This document shows, in pieces, positions 8,046 through 15,944 of a stretch of 64,000 nucleotides of DNA. This DNA comes from Natrialba taiwanensis DSM 12281. Lineage in GTDB: Archaea; Halobacteriota; Halobacteria; Halobacteriales; Natrialbaceae. The position numbers were made by a program, and so were the translations under genes. Below the pieces are notes generated by a model. It saw nothing but the letters and a program-made list of their open reading frames with translations, searched no databases and had not been told where the DNA came from. Within the stretch, counting starts at the first letter, position 1, and every line of letters begins with the position of its first letter. The DNA lies in the NCBI RefSeq assembly GCF_000337595.1, contig NZ_AOIL01000017.1, positions 1 through 64,000 on the forward strand. Reading direction: 5' to 3'.

Positions 8046-9488
8046 TTATGTCTTTTCTGCATCTAGGAACGCATCAATCCCATTGAAGAGCCGCTGAATA
8101 GTATCCTCTCCGGTGAAAGGGTTCAGTAGGACGACTCGCAGCCACCGGCTGTCATGATAGGTCGGTAACGACACAAAGAGATCGTATTCAGAGAGCAGCA
8201 CCTGTTGGAGCTGGCTGTTCAGATCATCCCGCTCTTCTGGCGGACACCACTGGGGCACCGCCTGGAAGCAAACGATGTTCATCTCCGGTCTGCTGGCCAG
8301 TTCTAACGCGTTGTGTTCGACGACCCGGTCGCGAATCATGGTCGTCAACCGGTAGCTTTCGTCGATAAGCTGGTCGAGTCCGTCACGGCCGAGATGTTCG
8401 AAGGTGAGCCACAACTTCAGTACCTCTGCCCGCCTGGTGCCTTGTACGCTCAGTTCGCCGAGGTTTGGAACAGCATCGTCGCCGCGCATGTACGGCGCCC
8501 CGATTTGGAAGTCCTCTTGCAGCATGTCAACATCTGCGAACAATGCCATCGCACAGGTCTTGGCGACGTAACACCACTTCTGCGGGTTGAACGTCACCGA
8601 GTCAGCGGCCTCGATTCCATCGAGTCGATCCCGTTCGGCCTTGGAGAAGATGAGTGCCCCACCATAGGCCGCATCGACGTGGAACCACAGGTCGTACTCG
8701 CTGGTGATATCCCAGATCGCGGGCAGTGGATCGATGTTGCCGGTCGTCGTTGTACCGGCCGTTGCAACGACACAGAACGGTGCTCGCCCATCCCGTTTCG
8801 CTCGCTCGACGGCCCGTTCCAGCGCGACCGGTTTCAGCCGGGAGTTCTCGTCCGTCTTGACCGGCACCACGGCATCCGTCCCTAGGCCGAGTATCATCGC
8901 AGCCTTCTGAAGTGAAGTGTGAGCCACCTCCGAGGCGAACAGCACTGGCTTACGGTCTACCCCGGCGAGTCCCTCCGCATGGACGTCGAACATCTGGTTT
9001 CGGGCGACCGCCAGCGCGTGGAGGTTCGCGAGACTGCCGCCGCTCGCGAGCACGCCGCCAGCGTCGGGCCCGAGGCCGAACTCGGCGGCGATTCGCTCGG
9101 TCAGTTCGACCTCTAACTCCGAGAACACCGGCGACATCTCCACGCTCAGCATGTTGTTGTTGTTGACAGCCGACGCGACGAGGTCGCCGAGCACGGAGAT
9201 TGTCGTCGGCATCGTATCCATGTGGCCGATGTATCCGGAGTGGGCGGAATTCATCGATCCTTCGGCGGCCTTTTCAAGGTCCTCGAGCAGGCCACCGGGG
9301 GAGCCCGACGACTCTGGAATCGTAGCAGAGAGATCGGGCGACTCCTGAGGTAACGGCGAGCGGTCGTCGGCTGTTTCGAGTTGTGTGAGAAGCTGATCGA
9401 GGACCTCCTTCGCAAGGTCATGGACGGCCTCGGCGTTCGCTCCGGTCGGGTCGACGAACGCTGAATTCGGTAGATTGGAGCGATTCAT
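8046..9488 (-). CDS. Group II PLP-dependent decarboxylase (possible diaminobutyrate decarboxylase)
   Basis: 480 aa, complete. The PLP-binding Lys is predicted at 304 in NPQKWCY, after a DAAYGG motif (272-277) and the ring-stacking His near 190 (SEVAHTS). The sequence SGYIGHMDTMPTTISVLGD (about 84-102) is the substrate-side region of group II decarboxylases (glutamate, diaminobutyrate, aromatic amino acid, tyrosine or aspartate decarboxylases). In haloarchaeal siderophore clusters a diaminobutyrate decarboxylase of this type makes 1,3-diaminopropane for schizokinen-like siderophores; the nearby iron-box-controlled binding protein hints at that role, but no IucA/IucC or diaminobutyrate aminotransferase gene is present here and no iron box was seen upstream. 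Substrate therefore remains open. The gene is flanked by two IS ends. Confidence 0.85.
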   Translation of the reverse strand: MNRSNLPNSAFVDPTGANAEAVHDLAKEVLDQLLTQLETADDRSPLPQESPDLSATIPESSGSPGGLLEDLEKAAEGSMNSAHSGYIGHMDTMPTTISVLGDLVASAVNNNNMLSVEMSPVFSELEVELTERIAAEFGLGPDAGGVLASGGSLANLHALAVARNQMFDVHAEGLAGVDRKPVLFASEVAHTSLQKAAMILGLGTDAVVPVKTDENSRLKPVALERAVERAKRDGRAPFCVVATAGTTTTGNIDPLPAIWDITSEYDLWFHVDAAYGGALIFSKAERDRLDGIEAADSVTFNPQKWCYVAKTCAMALFADVDMLQEDFQIGAPYMRGDDAVPNLGELSVQGTRRAEVLKLWLTFEHLGRDGLDQLIDESYRLTTMIRDRVVEHNALELASRPEMNIVCFQAVPQWCPPEERDDLNSQLQQVLLSEYDLFVSLPTYHDSRWLRVVLLNPFTGEDTIQRLFNGIDAFLDAEKT

Positions 9489-10043
9489 GAGAGCACATCC
9501 CGGTGCAGCTACTTTGCGTATTGGGTCTCATCGGTCCGATAGCACCTGTTCGGCCTCCGGTCTGGAGAGGTTCCTGCCGGTAACTGGAATCACCACCAGG
9601 GAAGAACTTGTTATATCAACTTGGAGTTCTTCGAACAGCATGTCCCTACTTTCCTCGAAGAACTCCACTCAGATCAACCACAATCTAGCAGTGCCATCAT
9701 AACTGAGCCCAGTCCGAGCAAATGTGTCCCAACGAAAACGGTATCAGGATAGACAGAAATCGAGCACTTCGTTGGGAGATGAACCCGAACAGGCGGAGAT
9801 TCGACCCGAAACTGGCCTATCCTCCGAAACTGTGGAAGTACACACCACAGCGACGTGTTGCGAAGTTGGGGGATAATGCACAGGTTCAGCGGGGACTACT
9901 CATCCGTCTGAAAGTTCTCTCGCAACCCCGCTCACAAGTGAACTCGTGGTTTCTCTCAGAACGCGAAGAAGAATTCAGTCGTCGCTGTCATCACAGATGA
10001 TCTCTAGAGCCAAGTAAGTCGTAGATTCGTTGTTTAAGAAGCA
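9489..10043. other. Intergenic region containing an IS terminal relic
   Basis: About 555 bases with no credible gene. A plus-strand frame of about 90 codons (9722-10000) runs across the IS terminus at 9816-9834 and has no protein-like composition. The preceding bases (about 9755-9815) loosely resemble the non-coding 3' tail of the IS at 14880-14962. Confidence 0.5.
9816..9834 (+). repeat. IS right-end terminal motif, second copy
   Basis: CCTATCCTCCGAAACTGTG is identical to the motif at 14963-14981 and nearly identical to 7961-7978. It marks the 3' end of a lost insertion sequence. Similarity with the copy at 7961-7978 continues a few bases beyond the end (AAGTAC then CACA), and precedes it (CGAC, AAACTG). 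Confidence 0.7.
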
Positions 10044-10394
10044 TCAGATTATCTGAGGGACTATCGGATACTTCCACTCTCGGCCTTGATACGCTTTCAT
10101 ACTTGCTATTAGCGCAAAGCAGATTGTTGCCATTGCTATGATTATTGCTATTGCTACACCGGCGAGTTCACTCACTCCGATACCAATTATAACGACTAAT
10201 ATAGCCATCAAAGAGATAGGCACATGCCAATTCAATGCATTAGCTGCATTTGCTTTTGCGAACTCATCATCGGATACTAGATATACAAAGACAATAGCAA
10301 AAAAACCAAAAAAGAGGCCAGAAATATGAACCAACGCTGCAATGGTGGTATCTTGATTGCTATTACTCTTCCTTCCAGTAACGTTCGCTGTCAT
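10044..10394 (-). CDS. DUF4870-family small membrane protein
   Basis: 116 aa from ATG 10394 (MTANVTGRK). After a short polar N-terminus comes a segment with AALVHISGLFFGFF, then a membrane helix, the characteristic FAKANAANALNWHV motif (about residues 60-73), and two further hydrophobic helices rich in Ile and Ala. This is the DUF4870 layout (three to four membrane helices, function unknown). Base composition is much more AT-rich than the flanking core genes, suggesting acquired DNA. The longer frame opening at 10526 was rejected because it crosses the palindrome at 10438-10462 and adds residues unlike the family. It is divergent from the HTH gene at 10543. Confidence 0.75.
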   Translation of the reverse strand: MTANVTGRKSNSNQDTTIAALVHISGLFFGFFAIVFVYLVSDDEFAKANAANALNWHVPISLMAILVVIIGIGVSELAGVAIAIIIAMATICFALIASMKAYQGREWKYPIVPQII

Positions 10395-10437
10395 CAGTAC
10401 ACTGTATGTTATCCACCGATACAAAAGAAAGGTCAGG

Positions 10438-10462
10438 CACAGTTCCAGGTTATGGAACTGTG
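10438..10462. promoter_or_regulatory. Perfect 9-bp inverted repeat, operator-like
   Basis: CACAGTTCC, seven spacer bases, GGAACTGTG. It sits between the divergent genes starting at 10394 (minus) and 10543 (plus), where a dimeric winged-helix protein could control both. It lies just upstream of a TATA-like stretch (about 10420-10428 on the minus strand) for the DUF4870 gene. The repeat is read directly; the binding protein, perhaps the product at 10543, is an inference. A stem-loop role is possible but less likely since it lies upstream of both starts. Confidence 0.6.
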
Positions 10463-10542
10463 AATTACCACTTATTCTCTGTCCCAATGTAGCTCTGAAT
10501 ATCAATGGCAAGTAGAATGCATCCAACGAATAGATAGATACG

Positions 10543-10890
10543 ATGACCGATGAGGAGTTGAGTGACGTCTTGAAAATCCTAGGCGACGAACATTCGAGAA
10601 AAATCCTCCAAGAAACAATGAAACGGTCAATGTCAGCTGATGAATTGAGTGATGCATGTAATATATCACCACAGTCGGTCTATCGCCGGACAGACAAACT
10701 CTCGTCTTATGGCCTTTTAGATACAGAAATGGAATATGATGAAGACGGCCATCATTTTCAGACTTATACCGCCGATCCAACTCAGATTGTGATTAGCATT
10801 TCTGAAGAGAATGCTGATGTGACTATCAGTAAACGGGAAAGGATGGCCGACCGTTTCAGCGAGTTCATAAACCAAGTGAGGGATCAATGA
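10543..10890 (+). CDS. Winged-helix (ArsR-like) regulator
   Basis: 115 aa. The N-terminal two thirds form a winged helix-turn-helix: LSDVLKILGDEHSRKIL (helix 1), SADELSDACNISPQSVYRRTDKL (helix-turn-helix, about 29-50) and a wing near YGLLDTEMEYDEDGHHFQTY. The C-terminal third (IVISISEENADVTISKRE) is the extension seen in haloarchaeal HTH proteins paired with DUF7521. There is no metal-binding ELCVC-type motif, so ligand sensing by ArsR metal sites is unlikely. The stop codon overlaps the ATG of the next gene (ATGA at 10887-10890), so the two are translationally coupled. AT-rich composition like its neighbours. Confidence 0.8.
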   Translation: MTDEELSDVLKILGDEHSRKILQETMKRSMSADELSDACNISPQSVYRRTDKLSSYGLLDTEMEYDEDGHHFQTYTADPTQIVISISEENADVTISKRERMADRFSEFINQVRDQ

Positions 10891-11207
10891 TAGAAGCTGG
10901 TTCATGGCACCCAGTTGCAGTTGTTGGATTGGTCTTTTCCATCGTAGCCCTTCTACTTGGAGTCAGTACTGCGTATCTTGCTGTGCGCGGCTATCTTCGG
11001 AATGGTCAACGACCGATGTTATTCATTGCTGCTGGGTTTGTTTTTGTACTCTTGACACCATTTTTGTTATTATTCTCATTTATAATCCCAATAGCAGATG
11101 AAGTTACATTTTACGCTATTGGTGCCATCAATCATACTATCGGACTATGTTTGATATTATATGGTCTCTGGACACCACGTACTTCAAATATCTCCAAAAA
11201 AGCTTAG
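10887..11207 (+). CDS. DUF7521-family membrane protein
   Basis: 106 aa with three predicted membrane helices: VVGLVFSIVALLLGVSTAYLAV (about 12-33, with the tail GYLRNGQRP), FIAAGFVFVLLTPFLLLFSF (about 46-65) and a third around NHTIGLCLILYGLW (about 82-96). This is the usual layout of the DUF7521 family, found in haloarchaea almost always next to a small winged-helix protein as here. The four-base overlap with the regulator indicates one transcript. A membrane partner that senses or is controlled by the regulator is plausible; no biochemical function is known to me. Confidence 0.75.
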   Translation: MIEAGSWHPVAVVGLVFSIVALLLGVSTAYLAVRGYLRNGQRPMLFIAAGFVFVLLTPFLLLFSFIIPIADEVTFYAIGAINHTIGLCLILYGLWTPRTSNISKKA

Positions 11208-11332
11208 GCGAGTCTACTGAAGCCCTTAGCCGTTGATGCTTTAACTTCAATCATTTAGTACAGAACCTGCAGTTCTTGGTTAGCACAGAAAGTATAGCCC
11301 GGATATGGCCCACGGTTTCGGTTTGAAACGTC

Positions 11333-12000
11333 GTGCGGTCCAGTAGCGATCACGAGCACCAGATCGCCAAGCTCGCCAGCGAGGACAAAGACTTCGACGT
11401 GGTCGAGCAAGAGCGACTGGACGACGGGCCGACGCGGAAGGCGGTCTACCTCCCGAAGCGCGAATGGGAACGCGAAGAGGAGGGCGACGATGGGACGGAC
11501 GTGACGATTCGACAGGAGCTCATTGAGGACTTCGAAGACATCGGCGACACGACACCGCTCTCAGAGGACCGCAACGGTGACTCGCCACTAAGCAACATCC
11601 TCAACGAGGTCGCCGAAGAGGAGGAAATCGAGGAGCCGGCGCGGGTTGAAGCGCCGACGGTGCCCTTCGAGACGAATCTTCCGTGGGTGGACGTCGATTC
11701 TGCGGACGAGCGGGAGATGAAGCACCAGATCGGGCGGCTGATGGCCCGGTACAAGCAGCGCTGGGGCATCAAGAACGGCTTCAAGAAGCTGAAGACGTTC
11801 CTCGCGGAGACGCAGTCGCCCGACCACCGGTTCCGGTACTTCAACTTCGCGTTCGCCTGCGTGCTGTACAACTGCTGGCGACTCGTGGACATCCTCGTAC
11901 AGTTGGAGATGGACGGGGAGGTCGGGGACGACCGGCGATCACGGCGAACTCGTTCCTGACGTTTGCCAAGAAGAGCTACGACCTCGACCCACCCGACTAA
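11333..12000 (+). pseudogene. Transposase remnant (5'-truncated and frameshifted)
   Basis: A frame from 11333 encodes the C-terminal half of a DDE-type transposase: an acidic insert, then RYKQRWGIKNGFKKLKTF and FAFACVLYNCWRLVDILV, the conserved region around the last catalytic acidic residue in haloarchaeal IS4-like transposases. At about 11930 the frame breaks; the true C-terminus (ITANSFLTFAKK ending in DLDPPD and a stop at 12000) continues one frame over. The N-terminal half, with the first two catalytic Asp residues, is missing upstream. This is an inactive relic of a different IS from the one at 13663. Bases 11208-11332 and 12001-12186 hold nothing else recognised. Confidence 0.75.
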
Positions 12001-12186
12001 CCCTTTCGTTTCCTCTGGGCTTGCTCGGTCGTGAGCACCGGCACTGTCCTGAACGCCGATTTCTCCGCCGATTTATGAGGAAATTCTGATAGCTATCCTA
12101 GAAGCCCCTTCTCACCGAGTCTCGTACACTTATTTCAGGGGAGGAAGAGGTGAAATCTGTGCATTATAGAGGTGTCTTCGAAACAT

Positions 12187-12204
12187 CACAATTTCGGAGG
12201 ATGG
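12187..12204 (+). repeat. Inverted copy of the IS terminal motif
   Basis: CACAATTTCGGAGGATGG matches the reverse complement of the right-end motif at 14963-14981 (CACAGTTTCGGAGGATAG) at 16 of 18 positions. It could be the left terminal repeat of the element whose right end is at 14981, or an orphan end. It also lies only 35 nt before the start of the regulator at 12239, in its promoter region. Confidence 0.55.
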
Positions 12205-12238
12205 ATTCATAACCCTCGGAATACTTTCTCTACTAAGA

Positions 12239-12952
12239 ATGGCTGTGAGAAACGGAGAGGAAGGAAGTATTGAACTCACCCTTGATATTTGGCATCCGCA
12301 GTGTTGGACGCTCCACGTAACAGAAGATACTAACGCGGATCTCCTTGGACACGGCCTCTATTCAACCAACGATACAGTTCACGGCCTCTTCACAGCCTCT
12401 GCACAGTCGATTTCTGAGGTTGACCAGACAATAACAGATATTCAAGAATCGGCACTCACAGACGATGTCTGGACGATGGGTAGTCAAGACGGGGTCGAAG
12501 TACCAGCTACTACTGGGACTGCGACACGAGGATTTCTCGTCGAATGGGGCGTTGATACAGGGGAGAACATCATCGATTCACTCGTTAATCACGGCTTCGT
12601 TCCACGACGAACCTACCAGATGACGAGTGGTCGTGAGCAGTGGAGCGTGATTACCACAATGGATCGCCATGAAGCCCAAGAACAACTCAGCGATGTGAGT
12701 TCCGAAACTGATGCTGATATCAATATTCAGCGAGTCACGTCCAACAGTCGCCAGCCAAGTGGCCCGTCTCAATTGGATGTTCTTTCCCCTCGACAGCGGG
12801 AAGTGTTCGAATATGCTTGTCAGCAGGGGTACTATGACTGGCCTCGAAAGGTCTCCGCGACCGACCTCGCGGACGATCTCGGCATTACAAAGGCAACTGT
12901 AACTGAACACCTCCGGAAAGCGGAATCCCGTCTATTCACCCCTTTTCGGTAG
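12239..12952 (+). CDS. Bat-like HTH-10 family transcriptional regulator
   Basis: 237 aa. The C-terminus has the bacterioopsin-activator-type HTH (HTH-10): LSPRQREVFEYACQQGYYDWPRKVSATDLADDLGITKATVTEHLRKAE (about residues 181-228) with the typical GYY-x-x-PR pattern. The N-terminal 170 residues form the ligand- or partner-sensing region found in Bat-type regulators; no GAF or PAS motif stands out. It lies 75 bp upstream of, and on the same strand as, a LysE-type exporter, its probable target. The G+C content is lower than in the core region. A G+C-rich hairpin directly after its stop suggests its transcript may end before lysE. Confidence 0.8.
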   Translation: MAVRNGEEGSIELTLDIWHPQCWTLHVTEDTNADLLGHGLYSTNDTVHGLFTASAQSISEVDQTITDIQESALTDDVWTMGSQDGVEVPATTGTATRGFLVEWGVDTGENIIDSLVNHGFVPRRTYQMTSGREQWSVITTMDRHEAQEQLSDVSSETDADINIQRVTSNSRQPSGPSQLDVLSPRQREVFEYACQQGYYDWPRKVSATDLADDLGITKATVTEHLRKAESRLFTPFR

Positions 12953-12955
12953 TAC

Positions 12956-12974
12956 CTCGCCCGCGAGGGGCGAG
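12956..12974 (+). terminator. Hairpin after the Bat-like regulator
   Basis: CTCGCCC, loop GCGAG, GGGCGAG: a perfect 7-bp stem starting three bases after the stop codon. No U-tract follows directly, so termination is uncertain; it could also be an mRNA structure in the leader of the lysE gene. Confidence 0.4.
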
Positions 12975-13026
12975 CCATACATGTAGGGGACGGGTTCTCC
13001 CTTCTCTCGCCCAATAGTAGTTGTAT

Positions 13027-13659
13027 ATGCCTCTCACTGCATTTACACATGGAATCGTCCTCGCAATCGGTCTCATTGTTGCACTCGGTCCCCAGAACGT
13101 CTTTGTCTTCCAGCAAGGCGCAGCTCAGCCCCGCCTCACCCGCGCTCTTCCGACTGTGCTTACTGCGGGTATCTCTGATACACTACTAATCCTTCTCGCA
13201 GTTCTCGGTGTTTCGGTCGTGGTTCTCCAGTTTGCGTGGTTGCAGACCGTGCTGTTTGGGGCTGGGTTCGTGTTCTTGCTCTATATCGGATGGGCGCTTT
13301 ATTCCTCACCTGCGCTCGATGTGGACCCACATACAGAGGAGTTTCTCGGAACGAGCGAGCAGATCGGGTTTACAGCATCTGTCTCATTACTGAACCCACA
13401 TGCAATTTTGGACACTATTGGTGTGATTGGGACTAACGCATTAGCCTATCCCGGGCTAAACCGCTGGATATTCACTGCAGGTTGCCTGTTCGTGTCGTGG
13501 GGATGGTTTAGTGGGCTCGCTGTCGCGGGGTGGGCACTGGGTGAGTCTGCAAATGCTGACCGTTGGATGCGGTATCTCAATACGGTCTCGGCAGTTGTCG
13601 TCTGGCTTGTCGCGCTCTACATGGGCTGGCAGCTTATTGGATCATTAGAGATCGTGTAG
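13027..13659 (+). CDS. LysE/ArgO family amino-acid exporter
   Basis: 210 aa from ATG 13027 (MPLTAF). Six hydrophobic segments are visible, with the family signature LALGPQN-like motif (VALGPQNVFV, about 20-29) after the first helix and SLLNPHAILDT (about 120-130) at the middle helix pair, both typical of LysE/RhtB exporters that extrude basic or other amino acids using the proton motive force. The length matches the family. Its upstream neighbour is a Bat-like regulator that may sense the amino acid. A transposase frame begins only four bases after its stop, so the original downstream context is lost. Confidence 0.85.
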   Translation: MPLTAFTHGIVLAIGLIVALGPQNVFVFQQGAAQPRLTRALPTVLTAGISDTLLILLAVLGVSVVVLQFAWLQTVLFGAGFVFLLYIGWALYSSPALDVDPHTEEFLGTSEQIGFTASVSLLNPHAILDTIGVIGTNALAYPGLNRWIFTAGCLFVSWGWFSGLAVAGWALGESANADRWMRYLNTVSAVVVWLVALYMGWQLIGSLEIV

Positions 13660-13662
13660 AGA

Positions 13663-14793
13663 ATGAGAGTACGTGATGAGTCCGAAATCTGGAGAGCTAT
13701 CCGTTTAGCTCGCTCGTACGCCTTCAATTCGATTCAAACAAACCGGGCACAGAATGCTAGCTATCCAGATTCCTGTATCTTCGAGATGCAGTCGTTTATG
13801 AGCCTCGTACGATGTGGGACGGCACAGGGTGCTCATCGGTTCGCTCGATTCTCTAACAGAGAGCGAACCCATCACGGAGATACTCATCTTAGGGCGGTCA
13901 AACAATTCACTCCGGAGAACTTGCTCGAGGGATTCGATAGTGCCACGGGCCGTGTACTCTCAGTTATCGAGTCTGAAGCGTCGTTTCGCCGGCCCGTGAC
14001 GGTTGCGATCGACATTACGACCATCCCCTACTACGGGCGGACAGCTGAGATGCCGATGGTGAGCGGGACGAAAAACGGTGAGGGGCGAGCGTTCAAGTTC
14101 GCGACCCTCTCGGTTGTCGGGCGGAATATCCCGCTTGTACTGGCCGTTGAGCCGGTGCGTGAAAGTTCGTCATGGGACGAGAATCCACCGAATCAGATTC
14201 ATCGTGTTGTCCGCCGGCTCCTTCTGCGCGCAAAAGACCACGTCCCGATCGAGATGGTCCTGTGTGATCGGGAGTTCAACTCGATGCGCGTCTTCCAGAC
14301 GCTCTCGAACCTCGACGTCAACTACCTCATTCCGAAACGGATCACGAGCTCAGAACGCGAGGTAATCGAGCGAATGGACGAAGACGACCAAGAGGTCGCT
14401 GTTGAGACGGCTTCCGTTCATGTTGAGGTGGGCTCGCACCCGATGCGGTTCCTGTATATTCCGTCGACGGGTGGTGAAGGGACGACGGTGTTTGCGACGA
14501 ATCTCCGAGTCGGAACGGATGAGGCTAAGACGTTTTGTCGGCGGTATAGTCGACGGTGGCAGATTGAAAACGAGTACAAGAGCATCAAAGGCGAGTTTCT
14601 CGCGAAGACGTCCTCGAAGGAGTACCGCGTCCGGCTGTTCTACTTTGTGTTCGCCGTCCTGTTATACAATATCTGGCGACTCACGGATTTCCTGTTGAAA
14701 GTGGGTGTCGATGGAGAGATGGACTACACGCCCGTGTTGACCGCGGGCGAATGCGTTGAGCTCGTCGCGTCGCCGTTGATTCCGCCCGATTAA
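13663..14793 (+). CDS. IS4-like DDE transposase, N-terminus doubtful
   Basis: 376 aa as read. The reliable part begins near residue 65: RPVTVAIDITTIPYYG (first catalytic Asp, about 111-126), IEMVLCDREFNSMRVFQTL (second Asp, about 196-214), and RRYSRRWQIENEYKSIKGEF with the catalytic Glu, followed by LFYFVFAVLLYNIWRLTDFLL. This is a DDE transposase of the IS4 superfamily common in haloarchaea. The first ~60 residues have a poor fit and the frame starts almost on top of the lysE stop codon, so the true 5' end may have been altered or lost. Downstream non-coding sequence ends in the IS terminal motif at 14963-14981. All three acidic residues appear intact. Confidence 0.8.
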   Translation: MRVRDESEIWRAIRLARSYAFNSIQTNRAQNASYPDSCIFEMQSFMSLVRCGTAQGAHRFARFSNRERTHHGDTHLRAVKQFTPENLLEGFDSATGRVLSVIESEASFRRPVTVAIDITTIPYYGRTAEMPMVSGTKNGEGRAFKFATLSVVGRNIPLVLAVEPVRESSSWDENPPNQIHRVVRRLLLRAKDHVPIEMVLCDREFNSMRVFQTLSNLDVNYLIPKRITSSEREVIERMDEDDQEVAVETASVHVEVGSHPMRFLYIPSTGGEGTTVFATNLRVGTDEAKTFCRRYSRRWQIENEYKSIKGEFLAKTSSKEYRVRLFYFVFAVLLYNIWRLTDFLLKVGVDGEMDYTPVLTAGECVELVASPLIPPD

Positions 14794-14962
14794 CCGGTTT
14801 AATCCCCGTTAAGTCTGTTTCTCAGGAGTGGTGACGCTGTTCAGCAGCGCAGAATCCGCACAATTTCTCACTCTCTGCCGATAGTCATGCCCGCGAACGT
14901 TCGAGATCAACTCTGGATCGATGAGAGGAACCACAAGTCAACGGGGTATGACCCACAATTTT

Positions 14963-14981
14963 CCTATCCTCCGAAACTGTG
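14963..14981 (+). repeat. IS right-end terminal motif
   Basis: CCTATCCTCCGAAACTGTG, about 170 bases after the transposase stop. Same motif as at 7961-7978 and 9816-9834, and present in inverted form at 12187-12204. The sequence between the transposase stop and here (14794-14962) is the non-coding tail of the element; 14982-15107 holds nothing recognised. Confidence 0.75.
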
Positions 14982-15107
14982 GCAACATCAGCACAGCTAT
15001 TTTGTATAGTGGAATGTGATTCATCACCTGTGAAGGACACAATAGTAAACTACCCGCGCCACCAACCGAGAGCGTCTGTCGATGGGAAAAGGCCTCGAGA
15101 ACCAGGA

Positions 15108-15818
15108 TCACTGCGTCTCCTTCCACTCTCCCGCATCACCGCCTCTAAACTCACCCATCGCCTCGCGTTCACGAGGCCACAGTGAAACGACCAGCACGAG
15201 ACTATAGAAGACGCCAACGAGCCCCGTCACGACGGTCCCTGACAGGGTCCCAACGCTGGCCACAGTCAGAAAGCCGTCTCCAGTTGCAAATGCGGTAATC
15301 CGGAAAATCCAGGCGAGTAACAGAACGAGTAACAGCGCGAGGTAGATTCGTCGAAGTCGGTTCCGGAGGGCTTCCAGGAGCGTAATTTTCATCGTGGGTG
15401 TTCGGTAGTCGTTGCTCAGTTTTCGTCGCCAATCCTCGTGTTCGAGTTCACTCGCGGGATCGAGCGCGTCCGCGATGAGATTTTGCTGAATCAGGCGGAC
15501 ACGCGATCGGTAGACATCGTAGTCACGGTAGCGTCGGGCTTCGATCATCAGAAACGTCGTTACGACCAGGACGGCGATCAGAATAATGTAGTGTGGATTG
15601 TCGGCACTCGAGAACGCCCAGGTGAGGATCGCAGCCATCACGGTGACGCTCCAGGTTGTCGTCTGGTCAAGTCTCGATCGCCAGGTCGTCTCACGATCCA
15701 ATTCGCCTCGATAAGTGTCCCCGAGGACGGCGCTCATCGTCGAAATATCGGTATCGATTTCGTTCCCGAGTTCGTCGTGACTGGAGTCAGTGTGATCGTC
15801 TCCGATGTCTCCACTCAT
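15108..15818 (-). CDS. DUF2270 membrane protein
   Basis: 236 aa. An acidic, Asp-rich N-terminus (about 1-45) precedes two membrane helices (TTWSVTVMAAILTWAF and IILIAVLVVTTFLMI, about 54-90), then the family's conserved EARRYRDYDVYRSRVRLIQQNL loop and two more helix regions (LALLLVLLLAWIF and VVTGLVGVFYSLVLVVSLW). This matches DUF2270, a haloarchaeal integral membrane family of unknown function. Start at ATG 15818. It stands alone, with no evident operon partner; the Mqo-like gene upstream on the same strand is separated by about 125 bases. Confidence 0.82.
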   Translation of the reverse strand: MSGDIGDDHTDSSHDELGNEIDTDISTMSAVLGDTYRGELDRETTWRSRLDQTTTWSVTVMAAILTWAFSSADNPHYIILIAVLVVTTFLMIEARRYRDYDVYRSRVRLIQQNLIADALDPASELEHEDWRRKLSNDYRTPTMKITLLEALRNRLRRIYLALLLVLLLAWIFRITAFATGDGFLTVASVGTLSGTVVTGLVGVFYSLVLVVSLWPREREAMGEFRGGDAGEWKETQ

Positions 15819-15944
15819 GGTAGCTACTGTTGTTCACCACGGCCACGCTATAAGTAACAGAGACACCAGATCGACCGGAACACAACGCGTGGTTCAGGCC
15901 CTTGGTGGGAGAGAAGAGTGGCAGTTTGTAGACCGCGAGGCGTC

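Noticed and set aside
13814-13999. Alternative frame (LTESEPITEIL...) as the true N-terminus of the transposase
   Set aside because: I considered a frameshift near 13900, but the other frame (GDTHLRAVKQFTPENLLEGFD region) runs smoothly into the catalytic domain, so a frameshift is not needed.
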